Origin: Acetobacteraceae bacterium
GTDB taxonomy: Bacteria; Pseudomonadota; Alphaproteobacteria; Zavarziniales; Zavarziniaceae
DNA: 19,801 bases
Assembly (NCBI GenBank): GCA_947379865.1
Contig: CANCOY010000072.1
Span: forward strand, 1-19,801
Reading direction: 5' to 3'
Shown here one piece after another: positions 7,096 to 14,641 of this stretch. A program made the translations under genes and the position numbers. The notes below the pieces were generated by a model that was not told the DNA's origin, made no database searches, and saw only the letters and a list, made by a program, of their open reading frames with translations. Position 1 is the first letter of the stretch. Every line of letters begins with the position of its first letter.

Positions 7096-7785
7096 ATGAA
7101 CGCCGCCGTGATCGTCTTTCCTGGCTCCAACTGTGACCGCGATGTCGCCACAGCGCTGGAGCAGGCCATGGGCAAGAAGCCCATCATGGCCTGGCATGGC
7201 AATGCTGATCTGCCACAGGTGGATCTTGTCGTGCTGCCCGGCGGGTTCTCTTATGGAGATTACCTGCGCTGCGGTGCCATGGCCGCCCAAAGCCCGGTGA
7301 TGCGCGAAGTTGTCGCCCGCGCCAAGTCTGGCACGCCGGTGCTTGGCATCTGCAACGGCTTTCAGGTGTTGACCGAAACCGGCCTTTTGCCCGGCGCCCT
7401 GATGCGCAATGCCAGCCTGAAGTTCGTCTGCCGCGATGTAACCCTAAGGGTTGAAGCGGCAAACACGAAATTCACCAGCCATTATGCTCCGGGCAGCCTG
7501 CCCCGCATGACGGTGGCCCATGGCGATGGCAATTACTTTGCCGATGCCGCCACGCTGGACGAGTTGGAGCAGTCGGGCCGCGTTGCCTTCCGCTATGTGG
7601 ATGACGCGGGCCAGGCCACGCCCGAAGCCAATCCCAATGGTTCGGCCCGGTCGATTGCCGGCATCCTGAATGCCGCCGGCAATGTGCTGGGCATGATGCC
7701 CCATCCCGAACGCCACGCAGACCCATTGCTGGGTGGCACCGATGGCAAGGCCCTGTTCTCAAGCCTGGTCCAGGCACTCTCCTGA
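7096..7785 (+). CDS. purQ: FGAM synthase glutaminase subunit PurQ
   Basis: The 229-aa class I glutamine amidotransferase releases ammonia from glutamine for PurL in the fourth step of purine synthesis. Visible features are the N-terminal AVIVFPGSNCDRD, LPGGFSYGDYLRCGA (oxyanion region), nucleophile C86 in LGICNGFQ, and the H203/E205 pair in MMPHPERHADP. Length is normal for the stand-alone subunit. A GAGGTGG ribosome binding site precedes the ATG. purL follows after 20 nt on the same strand, so the two are co-transcribed, and PurS is encoded 1.3 kb upstream behind an unrelated gene. Confidence 0.98.
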   Translation: MNAAVIVFPGSNCDRDVATALEQAMGKKPIMAWHGNADLPQVDLVVLPGGFSYGDYLRCGAMAAQSPVMREVVARAKSGTPVLGICNGFQVLTETGLLPGALMRNASLKFVCRDVTLRVEAANTKFTSHYAPGSLPRMTVAHGDGNYFADAATLDELEQSGRVAFRYVDDAGQATPEANPNGSARSIAGILNAAGNVLGMMPHPERHADPLLGGTDGKALFSSLVQALS

Positions 7786-7805
7786 CGCGAGCGGCGGATA
7801 GACAC

Positions 7806-10007
7806 ATGAGCGATCCCAATTCCGCGATCACCCCCGAGGTTGTCGCCGCCCACGGCCTGACCCCCGAGGAATACACGCGCTGCCTCGACGCCCTTGGCCG
7901 CACGCCAAACCTGACGGAACTGGGCATCTTTTCGGTGATGTGGAGCGAGCATTGCTCCTACAAGTCATCGCGCGTCTGGCTGAAGCAGCTGCCCACCACC
8001 GGCCCCCGCGTGATCTGCGGCCCGGGGGAGAACGCGGGCGTTGTCGACATTGGCGAGGGTCTGGCCGCCGTCTTCAAGATGGAGAGCCATAACCACCCCT
8101 CCTATATCGAGCCCTATCAGGGGGCGGCGACCGGCGTGGGCGGCATTCTGCGCGATGTCTTCACCATGGGCGCGCGGCCCGTGGCGATCATGGACCCGCT
8201 GCGCTTTGGCAGCCCGGATCACCCCAAGATGCGCCACCTCGTCTCGGGCGTGGTGGCTGGCATTGGCGGCTATGGCAATTGCATCGGCGTGCCCACGGTG
8301 GGCGGCGAGTGCAGCTTTCATGCCTCTTATGATGGCAACATCCTGGTCAATGCCATGACCGTAGGCCTGGCCCGCGCCGACAAGATTTTCTATTCGGCGG
8401 CGGCAGGCATCGGCAATTCCGTTGTCTATGTCGGCTCCAAGACCGGGCGCGACGGCATTCACGGCGCCACCATGGCCAGCGCCGAATTCGACGACGCGTC
8501 CGAGGAAAAGCGCCCCACGGTTCAGGTGGGCGACCCGTTCACCGAAAAGCTGCTGCTGGAAGCGTGCCTGGAACTGATGGCCGGCGACACCATCGTCGCC
8601 ATCCAGGACATGGGGGCAGCGGGCCTGACCTCGTCCTCGGTGGAGATGGCCTCCAAGGGCGGCGTTGGCCTCGAGCTTGACCTCGACAGCGTGCCCTGCC
8701 GCGAAACCGGCATGACGGCCTATGAAATGATGCTCTCCGAAAGCCAGGAGCGCATGCTGATGATCCTCAAGCCCGGTCTGGAAGACGTGGGCCGCAAGGT
8801 CTTCGAAAAGTGGGGCCTCGACTTCGCCATCATCGGCAAGGTGACGGACACGGGCCGGCTGGTGTTGCGCCACAAGGGCGCCGTGGTCGGCGACCTGCCG
8901 GTGGACGCCCTGACGGACGCCGCCCCCATGTATGAGCGCCCGTGGGAGGCAACGCCCAAGCGCGCCCCCCTCCCCGCCCAGGACGTGCCCGCGCCCGACA
9001 GCATCATCGGCGCACTTACAACCTTGATCAGCTGCCCCGACCTGTCATCCAAGGCGTGGATCTGGCAGCAGTATGACCACACGGTCATGGCCGACACGGT
9101 GGCCCGCCCGGGCGGCGATTCAGCCATCGTGCGCATCCACGGCTCCAACCGCGGCCTTGCCATCACCACAGATTGCACGCCGCGCTATGTGCATGCTGAT
9201 CCCGAGGCGGGCGGTGCCCAGGCGGTAGCGGAAGCCTGGCGCAACCTGACGGCCGTGGGCGCCCTGCCCCTGGCGGTCACCGACTGCATGAACTTCGGCA
9301 ACCCCCAAAAACCCAGCGTCATGGGCCAGTTCGTGGGCAGCATCCAGGGCATGTCGGCCGCCTGCCGGGCGCTCGACTTCCCCGTGGTCTCGGGCAATGT
9401 CTCCCTCTACAACGAGACCAACGGTCAGGCGATCCAGCCGACGCCCGCCATTGGCGCCATCGGCCTGATCGATGATCTGGGCCAGACCGTGCGCCATGGG
9501 CTTGCCCCGGGCCTCAGCCTTGTACTGGTGGGCGACACGCTAGGCCACCTTGGCTCCACCCTCTATCTGCGTGAAGTGCTGGGCCGTGAAGATGGTCCGC
9601 CGCCACCGGTAGACCTGGCGGCAGAGCGCCGCAATGGTGATTTCGTGCGCGCGGGCATCCGCGCCGGCACCATCAAGGCCTGCCACGATGTCTCCGACGG
9701 TGGCCTGCTGGTGGCGGTGGCGGACATGGCCATGGCGACGGGCACAGGCGCACAGCTTTCGGTGCCGTCAGGGCAATTGCCCCATGCCTTCCTGTTTGGC
9801 GAGGACCAGGCCCGCTATGTCGTGGCCCTCGCCCCCGAGGCGGTGCCGGGATTTGAGACCGAAGCACGGGCGGCCGGCGTTCCGGTTCTGCGTCTGGGCC
9901 AATCCTCTGGCGACCAGTTGATCGTCGAGGGTCACGGAACCATATCCATAAGTGAGCTGAAGACACGCAACGAAGCGTGGTTGCCTGCCTATATGGCAAG
10001 GCCCTAA
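7806..10007 (+). CDS. purL: FGAM synthase subunit PurL (small type)
   Basis: The 733-aa synthetase subunit uses ATP and ammonia to convert FGAR to FGAM, working with PurS and PurQ. The size identifies the small bacterial type without a fused glutaminase. Seen in order: MWSEHCSYKSSR with H49, KMESHNHPSYIEPYQGAATG (about 91-110, with the catalytic-site SHNHPS), GVPTVGGECSFH, and MGAAGLTSSSVEMASKGGVG in the first half. The repeated half has DCMNFGNPQKP, PVVSGNVSLYNET and CHDVSDGGLLVA. The two halves follow the duplicated PurM-like fold. The gene is complete and lies 20 nt after purQ. Confidence 0.98.
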   Translation: MSDPNSAITPEVVAAHGLTPEEYTRCLDALGRTPNLTELGIFSVMWSEHCSYKSSRVWLKQLPTTGPRVICGPGENAGVVDIGEGLAAVFKMESHNHPSYIEPYQGAATGVGGILRDVFTMGARPVAIMDPLRFGSPDHPKMRHLVSGVVAGIGGYGNCIGVPTVGGECSFHASYDGNILVNAMTVGLARADKIFYSAAAGIGNSVVYVGSKTGRDGIHGATMASAEFDDASEEKRPTVQVGDPFTEKLLLEACLELMAGDTIVAIQDMGAAGLTSSSVEMASKGGVGLELDLDSVPCRETGMTAYEMMLSESQERMLMILKPGLEDVGRKVFEKWGLDFAIIGKVTDTGRLVLRHKGAVVGDLPVDALTDAAPMYERPWEATPKRAPLPAQDVPAPDSIIGALTTLISCPDLSSKAWIWQQYDHTVMADTVARPGGDSAIVRIHGSNRGLAITTDCTPRYVHADPEAGGAQAVAEAWRNLTAVGALPLAVTDCMNFGNPQKPSVMGQFVGSIQGMSAACRALDFPVVSGNVSLYNETNGQAIQPTPAIGAIGLIDDLGQTVRHGLAPGLSLVLVGDTLGHLGSTLYLREVLGREDGPPPPVDLAAERRNGDFVRAGIRAGTIKACHDVSDGGLLVAVADMAMATGTGAQLSVPSGQLPHAFLFGEDQARYVVALAPEAVPGFETEARAAGVPVLRLGQSSGDQLIVEGHGTISISELKTRNEAWLPAYMARP

Positions 10008-10061
10008 ACTGCTGCGACATATCGCCCGGCGTGGGAATCACGCGGGCAAGGAGTTGAACCG

Positions 10062-10301
10062 ATGCCGATGGAAGCAGGCGAGATCAAGAGAATGATCGTT
10101 GAGGCACTGCCAGATGCCGACGTGATGATCGAGGACCTGCGCGGTGACGGTGACCACTATAACGCCCGCGTCATCTCCGCTGCCTTCAAGGGCAAGAGCC
10201 GCGTGCAGCAGCACCAGATCGTTTACCAGGCGCTGAAGGGCAACATGGGTGGGCAGTTGCACGCCCTCGCCCTCCAGACCTCGGCCCCACCCGAAACCTG
10301 A
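10062..10301 (+). CDS. BolA/IbaG family iron-sulfur metabolism protein
   Basis: The 79-aa protein has the BolA fold: an N-terminal helix (AGEIKRMIVEALPDADVMIE), a central beta region (GDHYNARVIS), then the family signature FKGKSRVQQHQIVYQALKG with the conserved His that can ligate a shared Fe-S cluster. BolA-type proteins pair with monothiol CGFS glutaredoxins, and exactly such a gene follows 45 nt downstream, which strongly supports a joint role in Fe-S cluster transfer or iron sensing. AGGAG lies 8 nt before the ATG. The gene follows purL by 54 nt and may be co-transcribed with it. Whether it is a BolA or IbaG orthologue is not resolved. Confidence 0.95.
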   Translation: MPMEAGEIKRMIVEALPDADVMIEDLRGDGDHYNARVISAAFKGKSRVQQHQIVYQALKGNMGGQLHALALQTSAPPET

Positions 10302-10346
10302 TCACCCCGGCGGCCCCTGGCCGCGCACCGGCTAATGAGGAACATC

Positions 10347-10679
10347 ATGAGCGACAATCCGGTCTTTGCCCGCATCCGCCAGGATATCACCGAAAATCCG
10401 GTGGTGCTCTACATGAAGGGCACGCCGATCTTCCCGCAGTGCGGCTTCTCTTCGACTGTGGTGCAGATCCTCAGCCGCGTCGGCGTGAAGTTCAAGGGGA
10501 TCGACATCCTCACGGACCCGTCCCTGCGCGAAGGCATCAAGAGCTTTTCCGACTGGCCGACCATTCCCCAGCTTTATGTGCAGGGCGAGTTTGTCGGCGG
10601 CTGTGATATCGTCCGCGAAATGTTTGAATCGGGCGAGCTTCAGACCCTGCTCAGCGAGAAGGGCCTCGTGGCCGCCTGA
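10347..10679 (+). CDS. grxD: Monothiol glutaredoxin, Grx4/GrxD type
   Basis: This 110-aa CGFS-type glutaredoxin is expected to bind a [2Fe-2S] cluster with glutathione and hand it to acceptor proteins, together with BolA. Visible are VVLYMKGTP (glutathione-binding Lys), the active-site CGFS with Cys32 in FPQCGFSS, DWPTIPQLYV (cis-Pro loop) and GEFVGGCDIV. An in-frame ATG at 10335 would add four residues, but GAGGAA at 10337-10342 is a clear ribosome binding site for the ATG at 10347. The gene is second in the BolA pair and is followed by a strong hairpin shared with the convergent gene. Confidence 0.97.
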   Translation: MSDNPVFARIRQDITENPVVLYMKGTPIFPQCGFSSTVVQILSRVGVKFKGIDILTDPSLREGIKSFSDWPTIPQLYVQGEFVGGCDIVREMFESGELQTLLSEKGLVAA

Positions 10680-10688
10680 GCCACGCAC

Positions 10689-10714
10689 AAGGGTGGCGGC
10701 CTGCCGCCACCCTT
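10689..10714. terminator. Bidirectional terminator between grxD and the sugar dehydrogenase gene
   Basis: AAGGGTGGCGGC (10689-10700) and GCCGCCACCCTT (10703-10714) are a perfect 12-bp inverted repeat. It lies 9 nt after the grxD stop codon and touches the stop codon of the convergent gene. The sequence beyond it is AT-rich (TTAATT) on the right; the T-run is short, but the stem is very strong and the position fits termination from both sides. Confidence 0.7.
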
Positions 10715-11837
10715 AATTGCCCGGGGAAAGCCGCAGCAGCGCGCCTGCGTCGGTAACCAGATAGATGGCACCATCCGGCCCCTCTGCCACATCGCGCCCC
10801 CTTGTCTTCAGGTTCAGGCGGTCCTCTGAGGCAAAGCTGTTGCCGTCGAGGGTGACGCGGACCAGGCCACGCGCGCTCAACCCACCCAACAGGATCGAAC
10901 CGCGCCAGCCGGGAAACAGGCTGCCCTGATAGAAGATCATGCCTGATGGCGAGATGACTGGCGTCCACTGGTGGACGGCATCCGTCAGGTCGGGCCGGGT
11001 GGGTGGCTTGGCAATGGGCTCGCCCGTGTAATGGTTCCCCCAGCTCACCAGCGGCCAGCCATAGTTGCGGCCCGGCTCGATGCGGTTCAACTCGTCGCCC
11101 CCGCGCGGGCCAAATTCGGCAATCCAGAGGTCGCCCGTGGCCGGGTTGATCGCCGCCGCCTCGATATTGCGATGGCCGTAGGACCAGACCTCCGGCAGAG
11201 CCCCCGCCGTTCCTGCAAAGGGATTTTCCTCAGGGATTGAGCCATCGGGATTGAGGCGTACAACCTTGCCAAGATCGCTGCCAAGATCCTGCGCCGGCTG
11301 GAACATGAATCGTTCCCCCAGCATGACGAAGAGCTTGCCATCGGGTGCAAAGACCAGGCGCGAACCAAAGTGCTTGTCGCTGTCGACCTTTGGCATCTGC
11401 CGGAAAATGACCTTGGTGCTCTCAAGGCTGGTCATGTCGGCATTCAGCCGCCCACGGGCAACCGCCGTGCCATTGGTGCCGCCCACGCCTGCCTCGGCAA
11501 AGCTCAGATAGACCAGGCGGCTGGCGGCAAAATCAGGCGCCAGCGTCACATCCTGCAGGCCGCCCTGGCCAAGGTAGACCACCTCTGGCACCCCGCCGAT
11601 GGGGGCCGAGATCGCCCCATCCAGCCCCACCAGGCGCAGGCGGCCGGGTTTCTCCGTTACCAGCAGGCGCCCGTCTGGCATGAAGGCAAGCGCCCAGGGC
11701 GCATCCAGTTTTTCCGTCAGCACATCAACCTGGATGCTGAGTTCTGCGGCGGCGAGCGGGACCGGATGCACAGCAAGCCAGCCCAGCATGAGGCCGACAA
11801 GCCAAAGGATGGCCGGAAATCCCGCTGTCTTTGTCAT
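10713..11837 (-). CDS. PQQ-dependent sugar dehydrogenase family protein, exported
   Basis: The 374-aa protein matches the soluble aldose sugar dehydrogenase / glucose-sorbosone dehydrogenase family, six-bladed beta-propellers that oxidise sugars with pyrroloquinoline quinone, usually in the periplasm. Residues 1-31 are a signal peptide with likely cleavage after LAAA. Seen further on are APWALAFMPDGRLLVTEKPG at the propeller start, DKHFGSRLVF with H156 at the catalytic-His position, SYGHRN (R223), IAEFGPRGGDELN and a C-terminal GPDGAIYLVTD. The start at 11837 has AGGTG upstream; an in-frame GTG at 11900 would put extra residues before a complete signal peptide. Whether the host makes PQQ is unknown from this window. 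Confidence 0.92.
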   Translation of the reverse strand: MTKTAGFPAILWLVGLMLGWLAVHPVPLAAAELSIQVDVLTEKLDAPWALAFMPDGRLLVTEKPGRLRLVGLDGAISAPIGGVPEVVYLGQGGLQDVTLAPDFAASRLVYLSFAEAGVGGTNGTAVARGRLNADMTSLESTKVIFRQMPKVDSDKHFGSRLVFAPDGKLFVMLGERFMFQPAQDLGSDLGKVVRLNPDGSIPEENPFAGTAGALPEVWSYGHRNIEAAAINPATGDLWIAEFGPRGGDELNRIEPGRNYGWPLVSWGNHYTGEPIAKPPTRPDLTDAVHQWTPVISPSGMIFYQGSLFPGWRGSILLGGLSARGLVRVTLDGNSFASEDRLNLKTRGRDVAEGPDGAIYLVTDAGALLRLSPGN

Positions 11838-11875
11838 GGCCACACCTGCGCGCAATAAAACCACGCCTGCCAGCA

Positions 11876-11907
11876 ACCCGGGGCGCAACGGCAATGGCAC
11901 CCCGGGT
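11876..11907. other. Hairpin between the crotonase and sugar dehydrogenase genes
   Basis: ACCCGGGG (11876-11883) and CCCCGGGT (11900-11907) form a perfect 8-bp stem with a 16-nt loop, 12 nt beyond the crotonase stop codon and about 40 nt before the dehydrogenase start. It could be a terminator without a T-run or a leader structure. Confidence 0.35.
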
Positions 11908-11918
11908 AATGGCCATGA

Positions 11919-12764
11919 TTACTTGGCGGGCTTGCCAGCCACAGCGGGCGACAGGCCCGTGGGATCGATCATCATGCCGTGGACCTGCATATTGTGGCTG
12001 TGGGCCAGCTGGTGATAGGCGAACGACGTCTGCATGGCGTTCACCCTGCCCTGGGCATCCTGCGCCGCGTTGACCGACTCCTTGGCCAGCTTCAGGGCAA
12101 AAAGTGGCTTTTGCGCGATCTTCTTCGCCAGCTCCAGGGTGAAATCACCCAGGGTTGCGGCGGGGACTACATGGTTGAGCATGCCAAGACGCAGGGCCTC
12201 CTCCGCACTCAGCCAATCACCGGCAAACAGCATTTCCTTGGCCTTGCGGATGCCAACCTCCCAAGGGTGCGCGAAATACTCCACCCCGCCCACGCCCATG
12301 GCCACCGTATTATCGAGGAACATGGCATCGTCGCTGGCGACAATCAGGTCGCAGGGCCAGGCCAGCATCAGGCCGCCCGCGATGCACTTGCCATGGATCT
12401 GGGCGATGGTCGGCTTGGGGATGTTGCGCCAGCGCTCCGAGAAGCCGATGTAGATTTCCTTCTCGCGCGCCATCTGGGCCTCGGCCCCGGCGCATTCAAA
12501 GCCACACCAGGTACCGACCGTGCGGTGCTGGGCCATGGCCTCCTTCGGGTTGGTCTCGCGCAGATCATGGCCCGACGAGAAATGCGGACCATTGGCGGAA
12601 AGGATGATGACCTTGACCGTGTTGTCCTGCGCCGCCTTGTCGAAGGCGTCGTTCAGCTCATAGAGAAGGTGCGTGTCCTGCGCATTGCGGGTATCTGGCC
12701 GGTTCAGGACGATGCGCGCCACATGGGGGGCGGGATTCTCATAGATCAGTGTGTCGAACGACAT
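11919..12764 (-). CDS. Crotonase-fold (enoyl-CoA hydratase/isomerase family) protein
   Basis: The 281-aa protein has the crotonase CoA-binding fold: HVARIVLNRPDTRNAQD at the N-terminus, the first oxyanion-hole segment HFSSGHDL (61-68), the second in KCIAGGLMLAWPCDL (126-140), and an ALRLGMLNHVVP segment after the core. Where rat enoyl-CoA hydratase has its two catalytic glutamates, this protein shows Met133 and Asp151/Asn152 by motif alignment, so simple hydratase chemistry is doubtful. Related crotonases include hydrolases, isomerases and C-C lyases. The start at 12764 has GGAGGAA 6 nt upstream; an in-frame ATG at 12785 would contain that site inside the coding region. It lies after the rpsD terminator, so has its own promoter. 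Confidence 0.9.
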   Translation of the reverse strand: MSFDTLIYENPAPHVARIVLNRPDTRNAQDTHLLYELNDAFDKAAQDNTVKVIILSANGPHFSSGHDLRETNPKEAMAQHRTVGTWCGFECAGAEAQMAREKEIYIGFSERWRNIPKPTIAQIHGKCIAGGLMLAWPCDLIVASDDAMFLDNTVAMGVGGVEYFAHPWEVGIRKAKEMLFAGDWLSAEEALRLGMLNHVVPAATLGDFTLELAKKIAQKPLFALKLAKESVNAAQDAQGRVNAMQTSFAYHQLAHSHNMQVHGMMIDPTGLSPAVAGKPAK

Positions 12765-12847
12765 GAACGGTTCCTCCTCGCCCACGCGGGGCCGACCCTT
12801 GGCGGGCCTGTGACTGAGGGGATCCTAGAGAGAGCCGCACACAAAAG

Positions 12848-12876
12848 AAAAGGGCCCGCCGAAGCGAGCCCTTTTT
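12848..12876 (-). terminator. Intrinsic terminator of rpsD
   Basis: On the minus strand the arms AAAAGGGC and GCCCTTTT enclose an inner CGC-TTCG-GCG helix with a stable UUCG tetraloop. A T-rich tail (CTTTTG) follows, 21 nt after the rpsD stop codon. Confidence 0.9.
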
Positions 12877-12897
12877 ACCGAATGCCAGAAGGCTGGT

Positions 12898-13515
12898 TTA
12901 GCGCGAGTAATACTCGACGACCAGATTCGGCTCCATCTTCACCGGGTACGGTACGTCGGCCAGCACCGGGGTGCGGACGAAGGTGCCCTTCATGGCGTGA
13001 TGATCGACCTGGATATAGTCGGGCACGTCACGCTCGGCAGACTGGGTCGCTTCCATCACGACGGTCATCTGCTTGGAGCGATCGCGGATCTCGATCTCGT
13101 CCCCGTCCTTTACCAGGTAGGAGGCGATGTTGACCCGGCGGCCGTTGACCTTGATGTGGCCGTGGTTGACCAGCTGGCGCGATGCAAAGGGCGTGACCGC
13201 AAACTTCATGCGGTAGACCACGGCATCGAGACGACGCTCCAGCAGACCCACGAGGTTCTCGCCCGTGTCGCCCTTGCGACGCGTGGCCTCCTCATAAAGG
13301 TTGCGGAACTGCTTCTCGGTGATGTTGCCGTAGTAGCCCTTCAGCTTCTGCTTGGCCGCCATCTGGACACCGAAGTCCGAGACCTTGCCCTTGCGACGCT
13401 GACCGTGCTGCCCGGGCCCGTACTCACGCCGATTGATCGGGCTCTTGGGGCGGCCCCACAGGTTCTCGCCTAGACGGCGATTGATCTTGTATTTTGACTG
13501 AGCCCGCTTCGTCAT
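12898..13515 (-). CDS. rpsD: 30S ribosomal protein S4
   Basis: The 205-aa protein is ribosomal protein S4, a primary 16S rRNA binder that starts small-subunit assembly. The N-terminal domain begins TKRAQSKYKINRRLGENLWG and includes YGPGQHGQRRKGKVSDFGVQ; the S4 RNA-binding domain (about 95-157) has RLDAVVYRMKFAVTPFASRQ, NHGHIKVNGRRVNIASYLV and DGDEIEI; the end is PNLVVEYYSR. No zinc-binding cysteines are present, as in the C-minus form. The start at 13515 gives the standard MTKR N-terminus; an upstream in-frame ATG would add 13 unrelated residues. It stands alone with its own promoter and terminator. Confidence 0.98.
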   Translation of the reverse strand: MTKRAQSKYKINRRLGENLWGRPKSPINRREYGPGQHGQRRKGKVSDFGVQMAAKQKLKGYYGNITEKQFRNLYEEATRRKGDTGENLVGLLERRLDAVVYRMKFAVTPFASRQLVNHGHIKVNGRRVNIASYLVKDGDEIEIRDRSKQMTVVMEATQSAERDVPDYIQVDHHAMKGTFVRTPVLADVPYPVKMEPNLVVEYYSR

Positions 13516-13574
13516 GACCCGTTCCGACAATAGAAAATACGCCGCGAGGCGCATGTCGCCCGCGTAGGGCAGTG

Positions 13575-13603
13575 GATGTACCCCGGCAGGCTTGGCTTGT
13601 CAA
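13575..13603 (-). promoter_or_regulatory. Promoter of rpsD
   Basis: On the minus strand a consensus TTGACA (13598-13603) and TACATC (13575-13580) are separated by exactly 17 bp. +1 is expected near 13568, giving a leader of roughly 50 nt before the ATG. The -35 box overlaps the region just downstream of the hydrolase stop codon. Confidence 0.7.
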
Positions 13604-13612
13604 ACTAAGCCT

Positions 13613-14536
13613 TCAAACCGTCATCGATTTTGTCGCACGCTGGTCGGCAAATCCGGCGATACCCTCGGCAATCTCGTCAGGATACTCATGGGCAACCCAA
13701 TGGGTGCCCTCGGGAAAGCGCACCAGCCGCAGGTCGGGCACAAAGCCGTCGAGGTCCTCGATGCAGCCAGGCAGCAGGGCGTGGTCCTGAAGGCCCCAGA
13801 AGACCAGGGTCGGCACACGCACGATCAGGGCATCTGGATCGTAAACCCCTTCGCCCGAGCCCGCCTCGGCCCGGCCATCGGTGCCGGGCGGTGCCAGTTT
13901 CATGGCGCGGTACCAGGCGATCATGGCTTCCACCGCGCCCTCCTGCCCCCAGGCCGCCAGATAGCCATCGCGCTCGGCATCACTCAGGTGGCCCGCCGCA
14001 TGGGCGGGGGCGAGGCTGCGCCAAAGCGCGGCGAAATTTTCGGCACTCAGGCGCGCCACGGCATCGGCGTCGCGGAATTGCAGCATGTACTGGCTGGCAG
14101 TGGCCTGGGCGGGCGTGCGCGTCAGTTCGCGCTGGAAGACACCCGGATGCACGGCATTGAGAATCACCAGCCCCTGCAGCCTGTCGGGATGCGTCAGCGC
14201 ATAGCCCCAGGCCAGCGCCCCGCCCCAGTCATGGGCCACAAGGGTAAAGGGCCTACCGGGCGAGACCAGCGCCGCCAGTTCATGCACGTCCGCAATCAGC
14301 CTCTTGGCACGATAGCGCGCGATGTCCTTGGGTTTGTCAGTGAGGTTGTATCCGGCCTGGTCCGGCGCCACACAGCGGAAGCGCCCACCCAGCCGCGCCA
14401 TCAGCTTTTGCCATTCCCCCCAGTATTCGGGAAAGCCATGCAGGAACAGCAGCACATGGCCATCTGCCGGGCCGCAGCTGGCCACGTGCATGCGCAGCCC
14501 ATTGATCTGATGAAAGCTGTGCTCAATGGGCTGCAT
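13613..14536 (-). CDS. Alpha/beta hydrolase, epoxide hydrolase-like
   Basis: The 307-aa protein has the alpha/beta-hydrolase fold of the epoxide hydrolase/haloalkane dehalogenase group. Visible are HGFPEYWGEW (33-42, oxyanion HGxP), the nucleophile Asp103 in VAHDWGG, the acid Asp251 in GLQDHALLP and the base His279 in EGTHWVAHE. Two cap-domain tyrosines, Y150 (SQYMLQF) and Y209 (AWYRAMK), sit where epoxide hydrolases place the ring-opening tyrosines, favouring that activity over dehalogenation. No signal peptide is seen. It is on the same strand as rpsD and trmJ but separated from both by about 95 nt, with no strong ribosome binding site at the ATG. Substrate unknown. Confidence 0.9.
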   Translation of the reverse strand: MQPIEHSFHQINGLRMHVASCGPADGHVLLFLHGFPEYWGEWQKLMARLGGRFRCVAPDQAGYNLTDKPKDIARYRAKRLIADVHELAALVSPGRPFTLVAHDWGGALAWGYALTHPDRLQGLVILNAVHPGVFQRELTRTPAQATASQYMLQFRDADAVARLSAENFAALWRSLAPAHAAGHLSDAERDGYLAAWGQEGAVEAMIAWYRAMKLAPPGTDGRAEAGSGEGVYDPDALIVRVPTLVFWGLQDHALLPGCIEDLDGFVPDLRLVRFPEGTHWVAHEYPDEIAEGIAGFADQRATKSMTV

Positions 14537-14602
14537 GGGGCGGTCTCGCGGCGGATGTACGGAGCCAGACCATAACGTGACCGCGCCCGGGCGGCGAGGC
14601 CC

Positions 14603-14641
14603 GGCTCAGCCCTTTGGCTCAGCTCTCTGGCTCAGCTATCT
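14603..14641. repeat. Three 13-bp tandem repeats at the trmJ stop codon
   Basis: GGCTCAGCCCTTT, GGCTCAGCTCTCT and GGCTCAGCTATCT follow one another directly (14603-14615, 14616-14628, 14629-14641), and a partial GGCCAGC comes next. The first eight bases are invariant. On the minus strand every unit contains TGA, and the trmJ stop is one of them (14632-14634). Confidence 0.8.

Noticed and set aside
5913..7136. 407-codon plus-strand open frame opposite the acyl-CoA dehydrogenase
   Set aside because: Gly/Ala/His/Arg-rich shadow frame without domains; the dehydrogenase on the minus strand has full-length family motifs.
11979..13133. 384-codon plus-strand open frame opposite the crotonase and rpsD genes
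   Set aside because: Runs across two genuine minus-strand genes and their terminator; no domain seen.
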